A stretch of 64,000 nt of DNA, from NCBI RefSeq assembly GCF_008974285.1, contig NZ_BKZV01000007.1:174840-238839 (forward strand), written 5' to 3'. Of this stretch, positions 26,025 to 33,672 are shown piece by piece. The notes below the pieces were generated by a model. It did no database searches, was not told the DNA's origin, and worked only from the letters and a program-made list of their open reading frames with translations. A program made the position numbers and the translations under genes. This stretch comes from Thermogemmatispora aurantia. Its GTDB lineage: Bacteria > Chloroflexota > Ktedonobacteria > Ktedonobacterales > Ktedonobacteraceae. Position 1 is the first letter of the stretch. Every line of letters starts with the position of its first letter.

Positions 26025-29000
26025 ATGGAGAGCAAGGTGACCTATCGTCAGCAGTACACGCGCTGTGGCAAGCAGCGCTGCCGGAAATGCCGGGAGGGAG
26101 CAGGACATGGCCCTTACTGGTACGCCTATTGGAGCGAGAACGGGCGTACTGTCAGCAAGTATATTGGGGCGCAGCTGCCAGCGGAGGTGGAGCAGGCAGG
26201 TCAGCGGCTATCGGCAGTCTCTGTCTCCGCGCGGCGGGCGCCGGCAGCTGCGGGTAGTCGGGCCATTGTGATAGGGGAGCGCGAGCGCCGTAGCGGGCGC
26301 GGCGAAACCAGGCCGCTGTTACGCATTTATGTCCTTGGTCAGTTTCGGGTAGAGCGACGCAGCGGTAACGGTTGGGTTGAGGATGATGGACGGCGCTGGC
26401 AGCGGCGGCGGGCCCGTGCCCTGTTAGGCTGCCTGTTGTGTCATCCCCTGCGTCGCATGGGACGGGAGCAGGTCATGGAAGCGCTCTGGCCTGATCCTGA
26501 TCTTGACAGCGAAACGGCGGCCAATCGTCTCAACGGCGCCGTCCATGAGTTGCGCCTGCTGCTAGAGCCAGAGATCCGGCGTCCGGCATCCTCGACGCTC
26601 TTGCGCCTTCAGCATGAAGTGCTGGAGCTGGCCGACGGAAGCATTATCTGGGTTGATGCCGATGAGTTTGAGCAGAAGATCAGGCAGGCTGAGCAGTCGG
26701 CTGATCCCTTGCAGATTGAGCGGCTACTAGAGGAGGCGGCGGCCCTCTACCGCGGCGACTTTCTGGTTGAGGAACTCTATTCAGAGTGGGCTCAGCCTCG
26801 ACGGGAAGCGCTGCGCCGTCGCTGGATGGGGATGCTGCTGCAGCTTGCCGAGCTACGAGTCCGGCGTGGGGCCTTGGCCAGCGCTATTGAGCCACTGGAC
26901 CGGCTACTGATGAGCGATCCCACCCATGAGACAGCGGTACGCCATTTAATGATGGTTCTGATGCGCCTGGATCGGCGGGTCGAAGCCTTGCAGGCTTATC
27001 AACGCCTGACCGAGGTCCTGGAGCGCGAGTATGACAGCGAGCCGCTGCCCGAGACGCGTCGTCTCTATGAAGCCCTGCGCAGCGGGGAACTGGGGCCAGC
27101 GACCGTTGCCGCCGCCTCGCCAGCGCTTACCGGGCCTGGGGCTGCTTCGTCATCGTCCCACTCGCCTGCCGCTCTTGCTCTTCAGGCTGGTGCCCACTTC
27201 GATACTGCGCAGCCTCCAGTTCTCACTCGCCCCGCCGGGCCGACTGTGCCGGTGCGAGCCGTGACCAATCCCCACTTCCCCTCGGGACGCCATAAACGGA
27301 CGCCGCTGATCGGACGTGAGCGTGAATTAGCGATCATGCGGCAACTGCTATCCATCCTAGGCCCTGCCCGCCCCAGTGAAAGCCCGGGCGGAGAGGACAG
27401 TCTTGTCCCGAAGCCAGTGGACGGTCAACAAATCCCAACACCGGAGCCATCGCTCTCGTCACCTCATTTCTTGCTTTTGACCGGCGAGGCGGGTATTGGT
27501 AAAACGCGCCTCGCCGAGGAGCTGAGCGACGAGGCTGGACGCCAGGGCTGGCAGGTAGTCTGGAGTCGCTCCTATGAGCAGGAAGGGGCTATCCCTTACT
27601 GCCCCTGGGTCGAGCTGCTGCGCACGCTCTTGCAGAACCGACTGGCTGCTCAGGCGCTCTCAACCTCCCAGGTCCTGATGGAGTTGGGCCTCTCTACCTC
27701 TCACCTGCAGCGTCTCTGCACCTTACTGCCCGAATTCCATGAATTGCTGCAACCCGGGGTAGCGCCGCTGGCCTTACCAGTAGACCAAGAGCGTCTCCAT
27801 CTCTGGGAGGCCACGCATAGCCTGCTCTCAGCTCTCAGCCGGCGCACACCTCTCCTGTTAGTCCTCGATGACCTTCATTGGGCCGATGAGAGCAGTCTGG
27901 ATCTGCTCAGCTATCTCGCACGTCATCTGCGTGAGCAGCCGATTCTGCTCCTGGGGACCTGCCGCGACATGGAGCTGTTGCCAACCCATACCCTACGCAC
28001 TCTCATCAATGATCTCCAGCGTGAGCAGGTTCTCCTGACGCTGCCGGTCCAACCGCTGACGGCGGCGCAGATTGCGCAGCTCGTTTCTCATTTGCCGACC
28101 CGTCTCGTACACAGTATTCAGACGCAGGCGGACGGGAATCCCTTCTTTGCCGAAGAGCTGGCGCGTTATCTGGAGCGTGAGGCCAGCGAAGGGGGAGCGG
28201 CCTCAGCCGGGCAGGCCGCGGCGGGTGCAGGAGAGAGCCGACTCGCGCTCCCCGCGACCATCGCCGCCGTGCTAGATCGACGTCTCAGCAAGCTCAGCAC
28301 GGCCTGTCAAACGCTGTTGAGTAAGGCGGCGGTCTTCGGGGCACCCTTCGAATTCAGCCATTTGCTCTTCATGGACAGTGGCCAGCTCCCTCATCCCCAG
28401 GAGGAGCAGGTGCTGGATCTCCTGGAGGAGGCCCTGCGCGCCGGTCTTCTGATTGAAGAGGAGAATGGCAGGCAGGTGAGCTACCACTTCTGGCATCCGC
28501 TCATTGAAAGCCATCTCTATCAGAGTCTCTCGGTGGCGCGCCGCGTTCAGCTCCATCGTCGGGCGGCTGAGGCCCTGCTGACGCTCAATCCCCAGCGCGA
28601 GGAAGAGGTAGCGGCGGCAGTGACCTACCATTTAATCCGCGGAGCCAGCGACGGCAGCCGCATTGCGCGCTATGCTGAGCGGGCGGCCAATCGGGCCTAT
28701 CGACTGGCTGCTTATGGTGAAGCCCAATACTATTACCGTCTGGCTCTGCTGGCCCTGGCCGGGGCGCCGCCCCCGCCCCCGTTGGAACGTCAGGCCGTAG
28801 TAAGCGTCGAGTACCTGCCGCCCGAGGCCGACGCCGATCCCGCTCCCTCGCTCGATCAGCTCCTGCCGAGCGCCGGCGAGGAGGAGCTGCTTCACTTCGC
28901 GCGTCTCTTAGAGCATGTCTGCGAGTGCTGCATGATGCAGGGAAACTACAGCGAGGCGCGCCGCCTCTATGCGCGCGTTCTGGCTCTGCGCCAGCGCTCG

Positions 29001-30548
29001 CTACAGACCTGGGAGCGTCGCCAGCCAGAGCGGCCAGACGGGGAACAACTGCACAGGCGACGTCAGCACGAAGCCCAGATTCAGGCCATCATCTGGCGTG
29101 AGATGAGCCTGGCCTGGCTCAGGACCGGCGATTTTGCCCAGGCCCGTCACTGCCTTGAAGAGGGGAAGCGCACGCTGCGCGAGGCCGGCGCCTTGCAGAG
29201 TCCAGCCAGCGCCTGTCTTCTCTTGCAAGAAGGCAACCTTTCGGCGCTGGAGGGCAACTATGATGAGGCGCGCCGCCAGGTTGAGCAGATGCTGGACATG
29301 CTAGAGGAAGCCATGAGACAAGGGCCGGCGCCAGTGGCTGCGGGTCAGGAACTGCCAACGCTGAGTGAGCGCGCCATAGCGGGTGACCCGCTGGAGTTGG
29401 GCCATGCCCATGAGACCCTGGGAGTAATCGCCGCGCGGCTGGGTCATCCGAGTGAAGCGTTGCAGCACCTGCATACGGCTTTGACCATCTATGAGCAGCA
29501 TGAGTGCCTGATGGCTATGGCTCAGATTTGCGGCAATCTAGGGGCGGCCCATGCTCTGGTAGCCGATCATCAGGCGGCACGGGCCTACATGCGGCGGGCG
29601 CTGGAGTTGACGGAGCGCACCGGCGATCTCCCCAATATGGCCTTTGTCACGGGCAACCTGGGCGAGTTGGCCCGTCGCTGTGGAGATCTGCGCGAGGCCG
29701 AAGCCTGCTTCCGGCGGAGCCTCGCGCTGGCCGAGCGGACCCAGGAGCGCGAACACATGGCCTGGTGTAATATTGCCCTGGCTGAGACGCTCCAAAGTGC
29801 GGGCAAGCTTGATGAGGCCCTGCACTGCATCCAGCGCTCATTGCTGACTGGCCGGGCCATCGGGCACGCGCGCACAATCGCCCATGCTCGTATTGTGCTG
29901 GCCGAGGTGCGGCTAGCTCAGGCCAGTGCCATCTGCCTGGCATGCCTGCGCCAGCGCCAGCCCGCTACCGCTGGCTCTCGTCCGGAGCAACATAGCTGCC
30001 GCGAGAGTTGTTTCTATCGCCGTCTGCTTCTGCGAGGTCAACGGGCCTTAGAGCGCGCGCTGTGCTACGAAGGATTGGATGCCGAGGTAGCTTTAGAGGG
30101 GCGCTATCTGCAAGCCAGCGTGGCTTTCCTTCTCGATCGCCTGGAGGTTGCCAGACGAGTGGCCCTCGATCTGCTGACCAGCGCCGATCGACAGGAGAAT
30201 CGCCTGACGCTGGGCCATGCCCATCGTCTGCTGGCTCGCCTCCTTGCGGTCCAGGGAGAGGCCGAGGCTGCAGCTGCTCACTTTGAGCGGGCAGCCCGTA
30301 TTTTTGAGGAGAGCGAGCTGACCCTTGATTATGCGCGCACTCTGCATAGCTATGGAGTCCATCTGGCTCTTCTGGGGGCCAGACAGTGCGGGGGCGAGCA
30401 GCAGGCTAAGGCCCATTCCTACCTGAGAGAGGCGCAGACGCTCTTTGAGCGAGCGCAGGCCGCTATTGATCTCCAATGGGCCGAGACTCTCCTTGCTACC
30501 TGGCCATCGTTGCCTCTTCTGGCCGCTGCTCTCAAGGCTATGCCTTGA
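26025..30548 (+). CDS. Giant BTAD/AAA-ATPase/TPR transcriptional regulator with DUF6788-like N-terminus
   Basis: A 1507-residue signal-integrating regulator. Order: residues 1-60, a small Cys-containing domain (YTRCGKQRCRKC...GHGPYWYAYW, DUF6788-like); 97-200, an OmpR-type winged helix for DNA binding (LRIYVLGQFRVERR); about 211-351, a bacterial transcriptional activation domain; about 430-720, a STAND/AAA ATPase with Walker A GEAGIGKT near 487 and Walker B LLLVLDDLHWAD near 610. From about 870 to 1480 runs a long array of tetratricopeptide repeats (CGNLGAAHALVADHQAARAY, NLGELARRCGDLREAEACF). No membrane segment. The AAA and TPR parts usually oligomerise on ligand binding. Its target genes and inducer are unknown. 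Confidence 0.9.
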   Translation: MESKVTYRQQYTRCGKQRCRKCREGAGHGPYWYAYWSENGRTVSKYIGAQLPAEVEQAGQRLSAVSVSARRAPAAAGSRAIVIGERERRSGRGETRPLLRIYVLGQFRVERRSGNGWVEDDGRRWQRRRARALLGCLLCHPLRRMGREQVMEALWPDPDLDSETAANRLNGAVHELRLLLEPEIRRPASSTLLRLQHEVLELADGSIIWVDADEFEQKIRQAEQSADPLQIERLLEEAAALYRGDFLVEELYSEWAQPRREALRRRWMGMLLQLAELRVRRGALASAIEPLDRLLMSDPTHETAVRHLMMVLMRLDRRVEALQAYQRLTEVLEREYDSEPLPETRRLYEALRSGELGPATVAAASPALTGPGAASSSSHSPAALALQAGAHFDTAQPPVLTRPAGPTVPVRAVTNPHFPSGRHKRTPLIGRERELAIMRQLLSILGPARPSESPGGEDSLVPKPVDGQQIPTPEPSLSSPHFLLLTGEAGIGKTRLAEELSDEAGRQGWQVVWSRSYEQEGAIPYCPWVELLRTLLQNRLAAQALSTSQVLMELGLSTSHLQRLCTLLPEFHELLQPGVAPLALPVDQERLHLWEATHSLLSALSRRTPLLLVLDDLHWADESSLDLLSYLARHLREQPILLLGTCRDMELLPTHTLRTLINDLQREQVLLTLPVQPLTAAQIAQLVSHLPTRLVHSIQTQADGNPFFAEELARYLEREASEGGAASAGQAAAGAGESRLALPATIAAVLDRRLSKLSTACQTLLSKAAVFGAPFEFSHLLFMDSGQLPHPQEEQVLDLLEEALRAGLLIEEENGRQVSYHFWHPLIESHLYQSLSVARRVQLHRRAAEALLTLNPQREEEVAAAVTYHLIRGASDGSRIARYAERAANRAYRLAAYGEAQYYYRLALLALAGAPPPPPLERQAVVSVEYLPPEADADPAPSLDQLLPSAGEEELLHFARLLEHVCECCMMQGNYSEARRLYARVLALRQRSLQTWERRQPERPDGEQLHRRRQHEAQIQAIIWREMSLAWLRTGDFAQARHCLEEGKRTLREAGALQSPASACLLLQEGNLSALEGNYDEARRQVEQMLDMLEEAMRQGPAPVAAGQELPTLSERAIAGDPLELGHAHETLGVIAARLGHPSEALQHLHTALTIYEQHECLMAMAQICGNLGAAHALVADHQAARAYMRRALELTERTGDLPNMAFVTGNLGELARRCGDLREAEACFRRSLALAERTQEREHMAWCNIALAETLQSAGKLDEALHCIQRSLLTGRAIGHARTIAHARIVLAEVRLAQASAICLACLRQRQPATAGSRPEQHSCRESCFYRRLLLRGQRALERALCYEGLDAEVALEGRYLQASVAFLLDRLEVARRVALDLLTSADRQENRLTLGHAHRLLARLLAVQGEAEAAAAHFERAARIFEESELTLDYARTLHSYGVHLALLGARQCGGEQQAKAHSYLREAQTLFERAQAAIDLQWAETLLATWPSLPLLAAALKAMP

Positions 30549-30582
30549 GCTGTCTCCTGCTGGCTTGGGCGCTGAGGTCAGG

Positions 30583-30612
30583 TTGACACTGGTTGACCGA
30601 CAGCCATACAAT
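30583..30612 (+). promoter_or_regulatory. Promoter of the methyltransferase operon
   Basis: TTGACA (30583-30588) and TACAAT (30607-30612) are separated by 18 bp, just after the giant regulator gene. It would give a leader of about 170 nt before the methyltransferase start and drive the three following genes. Confidence 0.65.
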
Positions 30613-30786
30613 GAGAGCAGGTCGGGAGCGAAAGCGTCAACAAGGCTGGGAAGTGCCCTCGGTGCTGGCTACCAGTGATGCTGATGCTGCTCTCAAGAGC
30701 CGGGCGCTATGGTGGTGGGCGTGGTTGGCGCTTCGGCTCACCTGGTGCTGGCGGCAGATCATGCCCAGATAAAGGAGCAGAGCAAC

Positions 30787-31509
30787 TTGAGCGAAATGCG
30801 TGAGCAACGGCCAACGGCTGAGGAAGAGTTGCTGAGTCTGCGCCGGCTGGTGCAGATCCAGCATGAGCTTGAGGAGCAGATTAATCGTGTCTTTGCCCCG
30901 GAGGACGAAGCGCTGCGGTATGCCCTCCAGGCCAGCGCAGAGGCCGGGCTGCCGCAGATCAATATTTCCCCTATCGAGGGCAAGCTCTTGCAGTTTCTAG
31001 CGCTTGTCTCTCAAGCCCACACCATCCTGGAGATTGGCACGCTGGGGGGCTATAGCGGTCTCTGGCTGGCGCGCGCCTTGCCACCGGATGGGCGCCTGAT
31101 CACGCTAGAGATGAATCCCCAGCATGCGAGCGTTGCGCGTCGTGTCTTTGAGCATGCTGGCGTAAGCGAACGAGTAGAGATCCGTCTTGGGCGGGCCTTG
31201 GAGCTGCTCCCTGCACTCGTCGATGAAGGCGCGGGACCGTTTGACCTGATCTTTATCGATGCTGACAAGCCGCCCTATCCGCGCTATCTCGACTGGGCCT
31301 TGCGACTCAGCCATCCTGGCACCATCATTGTGGCCGACAACTGCCTGCGAGATGGGCGCTTCATCCATGAGCCTGTGGACGAGGTTACGGCGGGCATCGT
31401 CGAGTATTGTCGGCGCATTACAAGCGACCCCCGTCTCTTCTCGCTGGCTCTCAATATCGATGAGGGCTATCGCGACGGGTTCACGGTAACCCTGGTGCGT
31501 GAGGGGTGA
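30787..31509 (+). CDS. Class I SAM-dependent O-methyltransferase (COG4122 type)
   Basis: Predicted to methylate a catechol-like or other hydroxyl group using S-adenosylmethionine. The TTG at 30787 was chosen because AAGGAG lies nine bases ahead; an ATG at 30796 is the alternative. The protein is about 240 residues. SAM-binding motif I is ILEIGTLGGYSGLWLA, followed by LITLEMNPQHASVAR, and the metal/substrate motif is FDLIFIDADKPPYPRYL. An N-terminal helix bundle matches the caffeoyl-CoA methyltransferase group. The stop overlaps the GTG of the next gene, indicating coupling. Confidence 0.92.
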   Translation: MSEMREQRPTAEEELLSLRRLVQIQHELEEQINRVFAPEDEALRYALQASAEAGLPQINISPIEGKLLQFLALVSQAHTILEIGTLGGYSGLWLARALPPDGRLITLEMNPQHASVARRVFEHAGVSERVEIRLGRALELLPALVDEGAGPFDLIFIDADKPPYPRYLDWALRLSHPGTIIVADNCLRDGRFIHEPVDEVTAGIVEYCRRITSDPRLFSLALNIDEGYRDGFTVTLVREG

Positions 31510-32738
31510 TCGCTGTGGCGAGCGGCGCAGCCAAAACGGCAGCCATCACCATTATTGGCGGTGGCATTATGGGCGCAGTCCTGGCCTATCAGCTCGCCCG
31601 CCGTGGAATGCGTGAGGTAGTTGTTCTGGAGCGCGAGACTGTGGCCTCTGGCTCGATTGGACGTGCTACGGGAGGGCTACGTCAACAGTTCGCCGACGAG
31701 CTGGATATTATCTTCGCCCGTGAGGGCCTGCGCTTCTATCGTCAGTTCATTGCAGAGATGCAGGCCGAAGCGGTTCCAGCCTTCCCGCCTCCTCCCCCAT
31801 TCTACCAGTATGGTTACCTGTTCCTGGTCAGTGACGATGAAGCCTGGCAGGCTATGCAGGGCTATGTTGCCCTCCAGCAGCGGCTTGGCGTTCCCAGTGA
31901 GCTGCTGACGCCAATGGAGGTGGTGGCGCGCTGGCCGGGGTTGTCACTGATCACAGAAGATCTGCGCGGCGCCAGCTTCTGCCCGACCGACGGCTACACG
32001 GACCCCGCCGCCATGACGCGCGCGCTCATGGGGGCAGCGCGTCGGCTGGGCGTGGAAGTCTACGAGCAGTGTCCTGTCCTGGCCATTCAGACGACTCGGG
32101 GGCGCGTCCAAGCCGTACAGACCTCGCAGGGGACACTGGCTACGCCTCTGGTCGTCAATGCCACTGGTGTCTATGCGGCCTTGACGGCGCGCTTGGTCGG
32201 GATTAATGATCTCCCAGTCTATCCTTTACGACGTCAGCTCTATCTCTGTGAGGCGGTCGCTGGGCTGCCAGCTGAGCTGCCGATGGTGGTAGACCAGGCA
32301 ACAGGCTTCCATTTTCGCTGGCGCGATGGTGGCCTGCTCCTGGGTTTGCCCCATCAGCCTTCTCCCGCGGAGCAGGCGGCCAGCCGTGCTCTGGAGACGA
32401 CGGCTTTTGACCTGAGGCTTGATCCTGGCGTCTGGCCCCAGATAGAGCGTGTCATCCCCCGCCGCTTTCCGGCGCTAGCGGGTCTGCGCCTCCGAAGGGC
32501 CTGGGCCGGCCTCTATGAGATGACGCCGGATGAGCACCCGGTGCTGGGTCCAACCGAGGTCGAGGGCTTCCTCTGCGCCTGCGGCTTCTCTGGGCATGGC
32601 TTGATGCATGCTCCGCTAGCGGCACAGCTCCTGATCGACTACCTGATCACCGGCAAAAGCAGTATGCTCGATATCGAGCAGTTCGGCCTCCACCGCTTTC
32701 GCGAGGGCCGATTGCTGCCTGCGACGCGGCTGCTTTAA
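31506..32738 (+). CDS. FAD-dependent amine/amino-acid oxidase (DAO family)
   Basis: Flavoprotein of 410 residues in the DadA/sarcosine-oxidase/glycine-oxidase group, oxidising an amine substrate that cannot be read from sequence. The Rossmann motif ITIIGGGIMGAVLAYQLA starts near residue 13. Other family marks are TGGLRQQFADE, a middle ATPLVVNATGVYA and a C-terminal GLYEMTPDEHPVLGP, followed by CGFSGHGLMHAP that closes the FAD site. The GTG start overlaps the methyltransferase stop by four bases. It probably works in one pathway with its two neighbours. Confidence 0.93.
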   Translation: MIAVASGAAKTAAITIIGGGIMGAVLAYQLARRGMREVVVLERETVASGSIGRATGGLRQQFADELDIIFAREGLRFYRQFIAEMQAEAVPAFPPPPPFYQYGYLFLVSDDEAWQAMQGYVALQQRLGVPSELLTPMEVVARWPGLSLITEDLRGASFCPTDGYTDPAAMTRALMGAARRLGVEVYEQCPVLAIQTTRGRVQAVQTSQGTLATPLVVNATGVYAALTARLVGINDLPVYPLRRQLYLCEAVAGLPAELPMVVDQATGFHFRWRDGGLLLGLPHQPSPAEQAASRALETTAFDLRLDPGVWPQIERVIPRRFPALAGLRLRRAWAGLYEMTPDEHPVLGPTEVEGFLCACGFSGHGLMHAPLAAQLLIDYLITGKSSMLDIEQFGLHRFREGRLLPATRLL

Positions 32739-32752
32739 ACAGAGGAGAGGCA

Positions 32753-33532
32753 ATGACGATTGATACGGACTTTCATAGCCATGTTTCCCGTAGTTCAGCC
32801 AGAGCGATGGTGAGCGAGGCCCGGGAGCGGGGATTGCGCGTGCTGGGTCTCTCAGAGCATGTCTTTCAGATGCGCGAGATACGTCCGCTCCTTGCGCATA
32901 TGCCGCTGGAGGGGCCAGAGATGGCCCTGGTTGACTATATTGAGAGTGTGCAGGAGGCAGGGCGGTCTCTGCGGTTCGACGTCCGTCTGGGATTGGAGAT
33001 CGATTTTATTCCTGACAAAATTGAGGCAGTGCGTGAGCTGCTGCAGGGCTACCCTTGGGATTTTCTCATTGGCTCGGTTCATGAGATTGATGGAAAACAA
33101 TTGGAGAACGAGGAAGGCTGGGGGGAAGCGGCCCAGGCAGAACGAGCCTGGCAGCGCTATATGGAGTTGCTGCGTCAGGCTGTCTGCTCGGGCTTCTTTA
33201 GTGTTGTCAGTCATCCAGTCAGATTGTTCGTTGAGAATCGGCACTTGCCCGCCAATATCGATGAGGAGCTGGAGCAACTTGCTGCCGAGGCCACACGTTG
33301 TGATGTGGCCCTCGAAATCAATGGCTTCGATGTCGCCACCTATCCCCAGCTAGTGCGCCGTCTCATACGAGCCTGTGCTTTGCAGGGAACGCCGGTGAGC
33401 GTCGGCTCAGATGCTCACTATCCGTCGAGCCTGGCCACCAGCCACGAGGCCAGTGAGCAGCTGCTACGCGAGGCCGGCATTCAGCGGATTCGTATCTGGC
33501 GCAATATGAACGCTGAGGAGTATCGCCTCTGA
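32753..33532 (+). CDS. PHP-domain phosphoesterase (HisK-like)
   Basis: Metal-dependent phosphatase of 259 residues in the histidinol-phosphatase-like PHP family. The metal-binding N-terminus DFHSHVSRSS provides His8 and His10. Further ligands are visible in LGLSEHVF, LGLEIDFI, LIGSVHEIDG, VVSHPVR and the closing SVGSDAHYPS. It lies 14 bp after the oxidase stop with a GAGGAGAGG ribosome-binding site, so it is the last gene of a three-gene operon. No histidine biosynthesis genes are nearby, so the natural substrate may be different. Confidence 0.88.
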   Translation: MTIDTDFHSHVSRSSARAMVSEARERGLRVLGLSEHVFQMREIRPLLAHMPLEGPEMALVDYIESVQEAGRSLRFDVRLGLEIDFIPDKIEAVRELLQGYPWDFLIGSVHEIDGKQLENEEGWGEAAQAERAWQRYMELLRQAVCSGFFSVVSHPVRLFVENRHLPANIDEELEQLAAEATRCDVALEINGFDVATYPQLVRRLIRACALQGTPVSVGSDAHYPSSLATSHEASEQLLREAGIQRIRIWRNMNAEEYRL

Positions 33533-33599
33533 GAGAGCGCGAATCGGAAAGGACCCGAGGAGCTAGAAGCCGTCAGTCGCCCTGGCGGCGTTTGAGTGA

Positions 33600-33640
33600 G
33601 CGGGCTGATCCCGATCCTCGTCGATCAGCGGTCAGCCCGC
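33600..33640. terminator. Hairpin between convergent operons
   Basis: GCGGGCTGA (33600-33608) pairs with TCAGCCCGC (33632-33640), a perfect 9-bp stem. It sits between the PHP gene and the converging anti-sigma gene and could stop transcripts from both sides. It lacks a U-tract. Confidence 0.45.
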
Positions 33641-33672
33641 CCTGAGAGGTAGACAGCAACGCTTGCTTTAGC

